Below are positions 35,508-44,002 of a DNA stretch of 64,000 nt, piece after piece. The position numbers and the translations under genes are program-made. This DNA is from Candidatus Blautia intestinigallinarum (GTDB taxonomy: Bacteria > Bacillota > Clostridia > Lachnospirales > Lachnospiraceae): positions 1 through 64,000 of the forward strand of contig DXIX01000023.1 in NCBI GenBank assembly GCA_019112635.1. The letters run 5' to 3'. Every line of letters starts with the position of its first letter. Position 1 is the stretch's first letter. The notes beneath the pieces are model-generated. The model was not told the DNA's origin, searched no databases, and saw only the letters and a program-made list of their open reading frames with translations.

Positions 35508-36916
35508 ATGGAGAGTAAAAGTTATATTTTGGTAATTGCTGGCATTTACATGTTGGTTATGATTTTGATCGGTTTTGTTGGAAAGAAAAGGCTGAAAAAG
35601 CAACAGATTACCTGCTTTGTGGAAGAAATCTGGGAATTCTCATGACTTCCGCGACCATAGCTGCGACTCAGATTGGTTCGGGTGTTATTGTCGGCGGCGC
35701 GACAACAGGAATGGATTCTGGTGTCTGGCCTGGAATGTATTATGCGTTGTCATGTGGCTTGGGATGTATTGTATCAGGATGTTTTATCGCAGGAAAAATG
35801 AGAGCTGCGGAAGCCGTTGTGCCAATGGACTATTTTGAGGCACGCTACGGAAAGAAAAGAATTACAAGATTCTGGGCATGGCTGTCTAATGTTCCCAGTC
35901 TGCTGGGTGTGTTTGTGGCTCAGATTCTTGCCTGCGGAAGTATTTTTGCGGCATTTGGTATTTCTTACACTGCAGGTGCGTTGGTTTGTGCTGCCGTTAT
36001 TCTGATCTATAGTTCTCTTGGAGGAATGTGGTCGGTTGCAATTGGTGACTTTGTGCAGATTATCATTATCATTGTCTGTATTCCAATTTGTGCGTTTATT
36101 GCGATTGGACAGGTTGGTGATGTGGGAGCTGTTTTCGGGACGCCGTTTATTCCTGCCGGGACGTTAGGACAGTTCGTATATCTGGTATCTCCGATGCTGG
36201 TATCGATTGGCGTGTCCTATGATTCTTTCATGAGATATCAGTCTTCCAAGGATTTCCGTACCGCGAAATGGGGATGTATTATCGGCGGTATTGTCACGAT
36301 TATCATCGGTACCTTTGCATCTGCCATTGGCGTAGCCGGCGGAATGCTGTTTCCGGACGCATCGTCAGACAGTATCTTTGCTTACACGATTGCGAATACA
36401 ACAGGACCAATTCTTTCAGCATTTGCAATCATCGCGGTTCTTGCGGCAGCGATGTCTTCCGGAAATGGTTTGTTGGTTGGTCTGGGAGCTTCTTTCTCAA
36501 AAGACTTTTACAATGGACTGCTTCATCCGGACAAAAAAATGGAAGAACTTCCGCAGGCAAAAACCATCGCGAGAGTTACCATCATTCTTGCCTGTATTAT
36601 CGGAACATTTATTTCTTTTAAGCTTACGAATATTCTGGATGCCATTATTTTGTTCAACTATCCATATATGGGAAGTATGCTGGTTCCGCTTTATGCTTCT
36701 CTTTTATCCAAAAATTCTACGGCGAAAGGTTGTTATTGTGCAATGATCGGCGGTGGCATCATTGGTGTGGTAGCCTTTTTGGGCGGTCTTGGCATTGTAC
36801 CGCTGAAAGCAGACTGGGGCTTATTTATTGCCTACGCAGTGAGTATGGTGATCATGTTTGCAGTCAGTGCGGGAGATAAACAAAATCGTGTGCCGATGGT
36901 AAAACAGGACTTTTGA
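35508..36916 (+). pseudogene. Sodium/solute symporter (SSS family) with a frameshift near the N terminus
   Basis: ATG 35508 opens a frame with the first membrane helix (ILVIAGIYMLVMILIGFVG) that stops at 35642. The following frame encodes the rest, from ATDYLLCGRNLG through a dozen helices to 36916, with the SSS core ATQIGSGVIVGG. One more A in the A5 run at 35595-35599 would join them as KKRLKKATDYLL, giving about 470 residues. Homopolymer position makes a sequencing error or a phase-variable tract plausible. A protein starting at the internal ATG 35642 would lack the first helix. The intact symporter would import the amino acid for the adjacent fermentation genes. Confidence 0.82.
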
Positions 36917-36925
36917 GTATGCTCG

Positions 36926-36957
36926 AAAATGGAGTTGCCTTTGGCAGCTCCATTTTT
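36926..36957 (+). terminator. Intrinsic terminator after the symporter
   Basis: A 14-bp stem AAAATGGAGTTGCC (36926-36939) pairs with GGCAGCTCCATTTT (36943-36956) with one G-U pair and a 3-base loop, ending in a T run. It closes the oxidoreductase operon. Confidence 0.85.
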
Positions 36958-37013
36958 GTAACATAATAGGAGGATAGTGCCGCCAACTGAAAGGCGGCGG
37001 AATGGAGATTAGT

Positions 37014-37520
37014 ATGGAACTTATTATCTTATTTGCACTTGCATTGGGCGCGGCTAGTCTTTTTGCCCGATTCCATGTGAATCAATCGAAATATGAATTG
37101 GCGTCTTCTCTGCCGGAACTGCCGTTCCAGCCGAACAAAAAGATTGACCACTATCTTTGGTTCAGTGACACAGAGTTTGCCATTCCTTTGTTGGTAAAAG
37201 GTGAGCCGAAAATTGTGAAAAAACAGAAAATTTCTGAGGCGGTCCGATATGAAATCTATGAAAATGGAAAACTGCAGGGCGGAGGAACGTTTGATGGAAA
37301 AAGAATCCCCGCAATAGAGGCATACGAACGGAACGGGAAAAAGAAATATTATGTATCTTCTTTGGGATTGAAATTATATTTTTCTACGAACGATCCTTCT
37401 GAGGTTACTCTGGAATTTATGAAAAAACCGGGAAAAACCGATACAGAGTTTTATCAGCAGGCTTACAGCAGTCTGGAAGAGGCGATAGAGACTTTTCAGG
37501 AACGAAAAAAAACGTTATAA
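37014..37520 (+). CDS. Hypothetical protein with N-terminal membrane segment
   Basis: A 168-residue protein that I do not recognise. A hydrophobic helix spans about 2-18 and is followed by a hydrophilic mixed domain with many Lys and Glu. GGAG six bases upstream favours the ATG at 37014 over 37002. It is flanked by terminators, so it seems to be transcribed alone. A role with the neighbouring transporter or regulator cannot be shown. Confidence 0.7.
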   Translation: MELIILFALALGAASLFARFHVNQSKYELASSLPELPFQPNKKIDHYLWFSDTEFAIPLLVKGEPKIVKKQKISEAVRYEIYENGKLQGGGTFDGKRIPAIEAYERNGKKKYYVSSLGLKLYFSTNDPSEVTLEFMKKPGKTDTEFYQQAYSSLEEAIETFQERKKTL

Positions 37521-37522
37521 AA

Positions 37523-37559
37523 AATACCTGAAACGATCATTGGGATGGTTTCAGGTATT
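37523..37559. terminator. Bidirectional terminator
   Basis: AATACCTGAAAC (37523-37534) pairs perfectly with GTTTCAGGTATT (37548-37559). A/T tracts on both sides let it serve the hypothetical gene on the plus strand and the RpiR gene on the minus strand. Confidence 0.8.
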
Positions 37560-37570
37560 ATAATATCTTT

Positions 37571-38416
37571 TTAAATACAGAATAAATCTTTTTGGTCACA
37601 TTTACTTGCTTCTTGTTCTAAGTTTTTGGCAACGGTTTCAGGAATATCAGCGGCGATTAGATTAACAATCAGATTGATAAGAGATAAGGTGGCAGTTTGA
37701 GTACAGTCTAGAACAAGTCCTCTCACAGGGGCTGTGAGAACATATTGACAGTTACAGGCCAGAGGATTGGTATGGCTGTCTGTAATGGCAATGGTGATCA
37801 TTCCATGTGATTTTGCGATTTCTGTAGCACTTAAAACTTCTTTAAAAATTCGTTGACTGCTGATTGCAATCAGTACGTCTCCTTCACATAGGTCACTGTA
37901 CTCTACTTTTTTCGATAGACCAATTCCAATGATACCTTTGTAGGAAATTCCCAATCTCCAGAGATAGTGGCAAAGCGCTCTTACAGCAATTTCGCTAGAA
38001 AACATTCCAACTACATATACTTTTCTAGTTTTTTCTAAAATTTGTACAATTTTATGTAAAATATCTGTGTTTAACATTTTTTCCATTGTTTCAATATTTT
38101 GGAGATCTTTATTGAGAGATTTTTTCATTACCTCGGTTTTATGATCCGTTTCCAAGTAATTTTCTATCATTTTATGAGGAGATACTAACCTCTTGTAAAT
38201 AAGACTGAGATCATCACGAAAATCAGTTAGCTTTTCGTAACCTAGTTTACGAACTAGCCGTGTCATAGAAGCAGCGGAAATGCCACATAATTCTGCCATT
38301 TGGGCACCACTTAGAAAGACAGTTTTTCCTAAATCTGCGGTTAATAGTTCGATAGCTTTTCTTTCTTTTGGTGTAAGATTTGCTTTTTTCATACGATCTG
38401 TTAGGTTTTCTTTCAT
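37571..38416 (-). CDS. RpiR/MurR-family transcriptional regulator
   Basis: A 281-residue regulator: the N-terminal RpiR helix-turn-helix (about 1-77, MAELCGISAASMTRLVRKLGY) is joined to a SIS sugar-phosphate domain (about 115-250). Such proteins sense sugar phosphates, but several control amino-acid or oxoacid loci. It faces the end of the fermentation operon; no target site was identified. Confidence 0.88.
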   Translation of the reverse strand: MKENLTDRMKKANLTPKERKAIELLTADLGKTVFLSGAQMAELCGISAASMTRLVRKLGYEKLTDFRDDLSLIYKRLVSPHKMIENYLETDHKTEVMKKSLNKDLQNIETMEKMLNTDILHKIVQILEKTRKVYVVGMFSSEIAVRALCHYLWRLGISYKGIIGIGLSKKVEYSDLCEGDVLIAISSQRIFKEVLSATEIAKSHGMITIAITDSHTNPLACNCQYVLTAPVRGLVLDCTQTATLSLINLIVNLIAADIPETVAKNLEQEASKCDQKDLFCI

Positions 38417-38529
38417 ATTTTAATCCCCATTCTATTTTATTTTGCCATTAGAACGAATAAATATATAAAAAGTATAACGAATTCACAAGGAAATATCAAT
38501 AAACTAATTTTGAGAAAAGCATATATCTG

Positions 38530-38560
38530 AAAAAAACAGGACAGAAATTTTCTGCCCTAT
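38530..38560 (-). terminator. Terminator of the DUF-type membrane protein gene
   Basis: Read on the minus strand, AGGGCAGAAAA pairs with TTTCTGTCCT and is followed by GTTTTTTT. It sits 16 bases beyond the stop of the minus-strand gene at 38576. Confidence 0.75.
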
Positions 38561-38575
38561 GTTTTGCTCACCTTT

Positions 38576-39907
38576 TTATTCTAAAGTGGATGGCTTGATG
38601 CCGTTTAACTCAGGTTTGGAGCTTGGATAACGGTGCTGCATAAGCTCATCGTCAAAATGAACATCTATGACATGTTCCCAGCCGTCAGCAGCGGGAGGTC
38701 CGCCGGCTCTTACGTCATAGCGGATCAGTGCCAGGGCTGAGACCAGGATATTCACGGACATGAAAACTACCATAACCCAGGTGAGTATGTAACCGGTGAG
38801 TTTTGGAACTTTTTCAATCAGTCCGGATAGTTTCGGATATAAGAACTTGATCCAGACAACAGCGGCGATTCCCCAGAAAAGACAGAACAGAAGATTGATT
38901 CTTCCTCCCAGATTGAAGGGGATCTGAGTGTAGTCCCAGAATACCTGTCCAAAGACCAGCTGTGAGAGCACGCTGAGCACATATTCATAGACACCGCCGG
39001 AGATTGTGCCAATCATAAAGATATAGCGGTCTGGTTTATTCATATCTTTGTGAAGGAGAGCTGTGGCCAGTGCCAGGGCCATTCCCCAGACAACACTGAA
39101 ATCTCCCCATACCAGACTGCTTCGAACCATCCATTTTCCCATGGAAAACCGGCAAAATACAGTCTCGACGAGATCTCCCACAAAAGAGCCGATGACAAAG
39201 AGCCAGAACAGTTTGTAAAAACCGCAGCCTTCTGCGAATTTGCCGGCTTTTCCTCCGACTTTTTCTGTCTTCTCCAGGATGGCCGGATAAGCTTTTGCCA
39301 TACGGTGCTCCACAAGGCGGATGATTTTAAGGAGAAAACGGTAGGAATAGATGGCGATCTTCCGATTCCAGCGGATGACAGACGGTACCTGCTTCTGAAT
39401 GTGAAAGACGGCTGCTGATGATGCCACGATGTCAAGAAGGATGACAACGAGGAAGGCCCAGAGCAGAATCGTTCTGATCAGACGCGGGATTGCATGGTAG
39501 ATAGTCAGACAGAGCTGGTTTCCATAGAGAATACTGATAACGCCCAGCACCGCCCACAGGAGTGAATATTGGAGACAGATGTATCCGTCAAAATTCCAGC
39601 GTTTTTTGGAATAGTCCCACCATTTGTGCTGATTCATCCGTTCCAGAGTTTTCCCGGTGACCCATTCGATCAGAGTACACAAAGAACCGCATCCTAGGAA
39701 GAGAAAGACAGGATTGTCAATCAGATCATCCATAGTCAGAGCGATCAGGACAGCAGCAACTCCGTAGACAAGACAGAAGGGACCGTTGGAGAAGCCGCGG
39801 TTGATAAATTTTTTCTTTTTAATTGTGCTGACAATGGTTTCACACACCCATCCCAAAAAAGAGTAGATGAAGAGAAGCCAGAGCAGCTCCATCCAGGTAT
39901 AATTCAT
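38576..39907 (-). CDS. Integral membrane protein, putative ABC-transporter type IV family, duplicated
   Basis: A 443-residue polytopic protein. The N-terminal part (LLWLLFIYSFLGWVCETI... with GFSNGPFCLVYGVAA) and a second, similar unit in the C-terminal half (IGSFVGDLVETVFCR... with RSSLVWGDFSVVWG) show that it is a tandem duplication of a family common in Clostridia and annotated only as putative ABC permease. No ATPase is near. Function is unknown. A GCCGC/GCGGC hairpin lies in its 5' leader (39921-39938), and no good ribosome site is visible before the ATG. Confidence 0.8.
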   Translation of the reverse strand: MNYTWMELLWLLFIYSFLGWVCETIVSTIKKKKFINRGFSNGPFCLVYGVAAVLIALTMDDLIDNPVFLFLGCGSLCTLIEWVTGKTLERMNQHKWWDYSKKRWNFDGYICLQYSLLWAVLGVISILYGNQLCLTIYHAIPRLIRTILLWAFLVVILLDIVASSAAVFHIQKQVPSVIRWNRKIAIYSYRFLLKIIRLVEHRMAKAYPAILEKTEKVGGKAGKFAEGCGFYKLFWLFVIGSFVGDLVETVFCRFSMGKWMVRSSLVWGDFSVVWGMALALATALLHKDMNKPDRYIFMIGTISGGVYEYVLSVLSQLVFGQVFWDYTQIPFNLGGRINLLFCLFWGIAAVVWIKFLYPKLSGLIEKVPKLTGYILTWVMVVFMSVNILVSALALIRYDVRAGGPPAADGWEHVIDVHFDDELMQHRYPSSKPELNGIKPSTLE

Positions 39908-40059
39908 AATTCGGTCTTATGCCGCGAAAGACTGCGGCGTGTAATTGCGTCAGTTTTCCAGTTGCAGATTTGTACATTATATCTTAAAATGATCGATAAA
40001 TCAACTTCTTTTCCTTGATGCTCCTCAAAGATTTGTTTATACGATTTTTAAAAATATGA

Positions 40060-40088
40060 ATGACATTCTGAAAAAAACATGTTATAAT
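40060..40088 (+). promoter_or_regulatory. Promoter of the zinc-ribbon gene
   Basis: ATGACA (40060-40065) and TATAAT (40083-40088) are spaced by 17 bases, giving a short leader to the ATG at 40149. The rest of the 39908-40148 gap shows nothing else. Confidence 0.6.
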
Positions 40089-40148
40089 GGCTCTGTAAAT
40101 GAAAGATTTGAATGATGTTTTAATTAAGAAAATAAGGAGGTTTTGACA

Positions 40149-40349
40149 ATGGCAGTAATGGATGGCTGTGAAGGCGGCAACAAGACATGGGCTTTGGACG
40201 AGAGAGAATGTCCTCAGTGTGGAACTGAGATGGATGTATATACATCAAATGGAAGAGTGGTAGAAGACTCTGTTTGTCCGAAATGTGGATACACAATTAA
40301 AGCACAGGAGCAGGTAGTACCTGGTCTGAAAAAGGAAAAAGAAGAATAA
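40149..40349 (+). CDS. Small zinc-ribbon protein
   Basis: A 66-residue protein with two CPxC knuckles (CPQC near 22 and CPKC near 44) likely to hold one zinc ion. AGGAGG at 40135-40140 selects the ATG at 40149 rather than the TTG at 40143. It is monocistronic, with its own promoter and terminator. Small zinc ribbons of this sort are widespread in Lachnospiraceae without an assigned role. Confidence 0.82.
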   Translation: MAVMDGCEGGNKTWALDERECPQCGTEMDVYTSNGRVVEDSVCPKCGYTIKAQEQVVPGLKKEKEE

Positions 40350-40371
40350 TAGATTCGAAAGCATATGATGG

Positions 40372-40397
40372 GAGGACACGAACGGTGTCCTCTTTTT
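40372..40397 (+). terminator. Intrinsic terminator of the zinc-ribbon gene
   Basis: GAGGACAC (40372-40379) pairs with GTGTCCTC (40385-40392), followed by TTTTT. Confidence 0.85.
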
Positions 40398-40450
40398 GTG
40401 TTACAGGAAAAAATTTCCTATAACACAAATGCTTTTCCTGCATAGGGCTT

Positions 40451-41383
40451 TCACAGCAGATAGAGGGTTACCATCAGCGGCATTGTCACAATGCACAGAA
40501 TCGTAGTCATGACATTGATGGTGCTTGCGTAAGGGGCATCCTGGCTGTAGATCTGGGCCATCTGCGTGACGGTGGTGGCAGAAGGGGTGATAACAGCCAG
40601 AAGACTGATGAGCAGGATTGTGCGGGCGTGAGCGGTGGGTACTGTATGGCTCAAAAAGCGCAGAAACAGAAGAATCATTCCGGGAAGAACAATCATTTTC
40701 AGCAGGGTGATCAGGTAGATCCGCTTGCCCAAAAAGACGTTTCGCCACGAGACATCCGCCAGGAGCATTCCCAGAACCAGCATGCTGATTGGTCCTATGG
40801 TGGAAGCCAGAGAATTTAAGGTATCCGCCAGGACAGCCGGGAGGGAAATCTTGGCAAAAAACAGAAATGCCCCCACGATGATGGCGATCAGATTGACGTT
40901 GCATAGAATTTTCTTCCAGTTCACAGAGGAAGTTCCCTGCATCAGGGATTGTCCGTGGGTCCACAGAACGATCATCTGCACACACATGAAGGCGCTGGCG
41001 TAAATCTCCCACTCTGCTCCCAGGACTCCTGCCACCAGAGGGATGATCAGATTGCCTGCATTGGAGTAGATAATGGAGGCTTTCTCCACGGCCTGAAAAT
41101 GGAAAAAGCGATCCAGTATCCAGGTGAGAAGAAATAAGAGGATATGGATGGATATTGCTGCGAGAAGAGCCAGCAGAAAACCATCCCGTATCTCATCGGA
41201 ATATTCAATTTGAAAAGCATTGATGATGACACAGGGCATGATCAGATAGAGGGTGAGTACGGAGAGGGTCTGACTCTCCTGAGACTGAACCAGATGAATC
41301 TTAACCAGAAAGTAGCCGCATCCCATGATCAGAAACAGCACCAGCAGCTGTTGGATCAAAAGAAAGGTAATCATACTTATCAT
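40451..41383 (-). CDS. AEC-family transporter (auxin efflux carrier/malate permease type)
   Basis: A 310-residue protein with ten hydrophobic segments in two similar halves, as in the AEC family (LYLIMPCVIINAF after the first helix and ITPSATTVTQMAQ near the end). GGGAG stands eight or nine bases before the ATG. Members move organic anions such as malate or malonate. There is no operon partner to show the substrate. Confidence 0.85.
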   Translation of the reverse strand: MISMITFLLIQQLLVLFLIMGCGYFLVKIHLVQSQESQTLSVLTLYLIMPCVIINAFQIEYSDEIRDGFLLALLAAISIHILLFLLTWILDRFFHFQAVEKASIIYSNAGNLIIPLVAGVLGAEWEIYASAFMCVQMIVLWTHGQSLMQGTSSVNWKKILCNVNLIAIIVGAFLFFAKISLPAVLADTLNSLASTIGPISMLVLGMLLADVSWRNVFLGKRIYLITLLKMIVLPGMILLFLRFLSHTVPTAHARTILLISLLAVITPSATTVTQMAQIYSQDAPYASTINVMTTILCIVTMPLMVTLYLL

Positions 41384-41505
41384 CTCCCATTGTTTGTTTT
41401 GAATTCAAAATCCAGTCGATTATACCACTGGAATGTGAAAAAATCTATACTCTGCGCAGGGAAGCTGTGTTAAAATGAAAACACGAACATCGGAGGTGAA
41501 GAATA

Positions 41506-42012
41506 TTGCAGAATATATTTGTGAAATTGGGAGATATCACAAAACTGGATTGTGACTGTATTGTGAATGCGGCGAACAAAAGTCTCCTCGGCGGAGGCGG
41601 CGTGGACGGAGCAATCCATCGGGCAGCCGGTCCGGATCTTTTGAAGGAGTGTCGGACTCTCCATGGCTGTGAGACCGGGGAGGCGAAAATCACGAAAGGA
41701 TATCGTCTGAAATCAAGATATGTGATTCATACAGTGGGGCCGGTCTATTCGGGAAGAGATAGGGATCGTCAAGATCTCGCCAATTGTTATTGGAACTCTT
41801 TGGAGCTGGCCAGAAAATATGATCTTCACAGTATTGCCTTTTCTGCTATTTCTACCGGGGTCTATGGATACCCGCCGGAAGAGGCGGTGCCGATTGCGGC
41901 GGACACAGTGAAAAAGTGGCTGAAAGAACATACGGACTATGAGATCAAGATCATTATGTGTTGCTTTAATCAGAGAATTTTCGATCTTTATCAGAGGTAT
42001 TTAAGCAAATGA
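41506..42012 (+). CDS. Macro-domain protein (ADP-ribose/O-acetyl-ADP-ribose hydrolase type)
   Basis: A 168-residue stand-alone macro domain. The ADP-ribose site motifs are visible: [20 protein letters not shown] at the start, [14 protein letters not shown] for the phosphate loop and the ISTGVYGYP stretch. It starts with TTG, eight bases after GGAGGT (41492-41497). Such enzymes remove ADP-ribose from proteins or deacetylate O-acetyl-ADP-ribose. No ADP-ribosyltransferase or sirtuin is adjacent. Confidence 0.92.
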   Translation: MQNIFVKLGDITKLDCDCIVNAANKSLLGGGGVDGAIHRAAGPDLLKECRTLHGCETGEAKITKGYRLKSRYVIHTVGPVYSGRDRDRQDLANCYWNSLELARKYDLHSIAFSAISTGVYGYPPEEAVPIAADTVKKWLKEHTDYEIKIIMCCFNQRIFDLYQRYLSK

Positions 42013-42083
42013 AAGAAATGGCACGGACATATCCTAAACTGCTCCCAGAGAGAGTCTGTTATCTGTCTGTGCCATTTCTTTTT
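42012..42083. terminator. Long-stem bidirectional terminator
   Basis: An 18-bp stem (42012-42029 with 42064-42081, one G-U pair) encloses a 34-base loop and is followed by T residues on the plus strand. The A-rich left base could serve the PucR-type gene in the other direction. Confidence 0.75.
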
Positions 42084-42106
42084 ATCCGATGGGTAGGTTT
42101 CCTGGA

Positions 42107-43621
42107 TCATTTATTTTGCTTGCTTAATGCAAAAAAGAACCGGTAAAATAGTCTTGTATCCGGATCATCCAGGCTTTCAGTTTCCGGAAGTAATTGTTTG
42201 ATTTTATTCAGCCGCTTCATAAGGCTGCTTCGGTGAATGAAGAGTTTTTCGGATGTTTTGGTGATGCTCATCTCGTGTTGAAGGTATACATCCAGCGTAT
42301 GCAGATAATCCGTATTTCGTTTCTGATCGTATTCCATAATTGCAGTCAGACCGTCCGTGCAGAGCAAAGAAGCCGGCATATTGTTTGTACATTCGTATAG
42401 TACGTACGGAAGAATACACTGGGAGAAAGAATAAAGGAGAGAATCTTGCCGGTTGTTCTGTGACGCATAAGAAGCCTGCAGGAAGTACAGAGAAACATGG
42501 GTGAGATCTGTGAACTTATTGCTGAGGCCGGCGGTGTAATTCATACGGTGCAGAAGTTCTTGAAACAGAGTTATCGTTTCTTCCGGTGATTTGGCCAGCT
42601 TTAGCAAACCAACGATTTCACCGCGATATATCACAGAGTAGGCTTTCTGGGGAAGTAAGGTATTTAATGTGGCGTACATGTATTCTTTGGGCATATATCG
42701 GCTGTTGGGCAGTTCCTTGAGTTTAAAACAGGCCCAGTGTTCCCCTTCTTTTAAGGTGAAACAGGAGGACTCTTCCGGGGACAGAGGTTCCTGGTTCAGC
42801 AAATGAAAAAGGGCCTGGATTGTCGAAGACTCCAAGGGATTGAAACTTTGCAGATACTTAAAAAAAGCTTTTTGAAAATACGAAAAATAATAATCCATTA
42901 GGGAAAAATCACCTTTTAAGAAAGGGTGATCCATTTCGGAGACTGCGATACATCCTGCAAAATGTTCCTGAGGATAGAGATTATTGCAGTAAGAACGGAC
43001 ATTACTTTGCTCAAAAGACGAGAGATAAGGTTTTGTGATGTTGCGCTCTGTAAGGTAGACGTTTTTCAACTGGGAGCAAAGCTGAAGATCCATAGGGGTG
43101 CGTGTGTCAGTGACAGTAATCGATGTTTGTTCAGAGTTTTTTGAGTCAAATTGATAGTTTGCCTGAAGAATGAGTTGAAGAGTGTGATCTGTGACCATAA
43201 TGGCATTCTTAAGCATTTTTGCTCCTAGTACCAACACATTTTTGATATCAAAATCAATGTCTTTTTCTAATTCATTTCTAAGATCTATTTCCCAGTTGTC
43301 AAAGGTATCATAAATTTTACTGATTTCGTTAAAAACGGTCAAAAAATCCTGAGGTTCCTCAATCAGAAGAAGATCCACATGGTTTAAAATCCATTCTTGT
43401 TTAATATATTTGCCTAATACGATAAAAGAGGCGTTTTTTTGAACAGACATTTGGTTCAGTATCTCAGCCCGAAGTATGTACAGAGAACCATTTTGGATGA
43501 AAGTGGATGTATCACACAGCAAAGGCCGCAAAAGATGCAAGGAATCGACGGATTTCCCCAGCCTTTTTTTCTGAAAAGTATCGGGAAGATGATCAAAAAT
43601 AATGTCTAAATTCAGTTTCAT
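42107..43621 (-). CDS. PucR/CdaR-type transcriptional regulator
   Basis: A 504-residue regulator with the C-terminal helix-turn-helix of the PucR group (about 440-495, YLQHEMSITKTSEKLFIHRSSLMKR), preceded by a middle GGDEF-like region and a long N-terminal sensory part without clear motifs. The ATG at 43621 follows GAGGTG; the frame is open 20 codons further, but that stretch is not needed. It is divergent from the operon beginning at 44003 and very likely controls it. PucR-group proteins usually activate catabolic genes when the substrate is present. Confidence 0.87.
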   Translation of the reverse strand: MKLNLDIIFDHLPDTFQKKRLGKSVDSLHLLRPLLCDTSTFIQNGSLYILRAEILNQMSVQKNASFIVLGKYIKQEWILNHVDLLLIEEPQDFLTVFNEISKIYDTFDNWEIDLRNELEKDIDFDIKNVLVLGAKMLKNAIMVTDHTLQLILQANYQFDSKNSEQTSITVTDTRTPMDLQLCSQLKNVYLTERNITKPYLSSFEQSNVRSYCNNLYPQEHFAGCIAVSEMDHPFLKGDFSLMDYYFSYFQKAFFKYLQSFNPLESSTIQALFHLLNQEPLSPEESSCFTLKEGEHWACFKLKELPNSRYMPKEYMYATLNTLLPQKAYSVIYRGEIVGLLKLAKSPEETITLFQELLHRMNYTAGLSNKFTDLTHVSLYFLQASYASQNNRQDSLLYSFSQCILPYVLYECTNNMPASLLCTDGLTAIMEYDQKRNTDYLHTLDVYLQHEMSITKTSEKLFIHRSSLMKRLNKIKQLLPETESLDDPDTRLFYRFFFALSKQNK

Positions 43622-43825
43622 AAAACACCTCATTTCGCATAACGACGTGAATTCGTATAAAGTTCTTTCTCTGTTTTTCATTATAAAATGCCAGATGGAA
43701 AAAAACCATAAAAAAGAAGAAGATAAAAAAAGAGTCTACATTTTGTTGATTTTTGAGACAGAAAAATCGCAAATTTGATGCCCAGAAAAGAAAAATAAGA
43801 GATAAAGATTAATTATTGTGCATTT

Positions 43826-43841
43826 TGCATAAATTTATGCA
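43826..43841. promoter_or_regulatory. Palindrome TGCATAAATTTATGCA in the divergent gap, candidate operator
   Basis: This 16-bp perfect palindrome lies in the 380-base, AT-rich gap between the PucR-type gene and the divergent operon. A further TGCAT half-site overlaps its left flank (43819-43823). A possible plus-strand -10 (TATAAT, 43923-43928) lies 80 bases on, so an activator bound here would be well placed. The rest of 43622-44002 shows nothing recognisable. Confidence 0.55.
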
Positions 43842-44002
43842 TAAAAACGGGATACAAACAGGTGATAAGACCTTTACTAAGTTTCGTATTTATGCAGTCT
43901 GTTTAAAAAATATAAAAATTGATATAATTTTTTATACAAAAAGCAAATGAGCGGCACAATAGATTTCGTGAAAATGTGCGGCAAAGAAAGGAGAATCACC
44001 AT

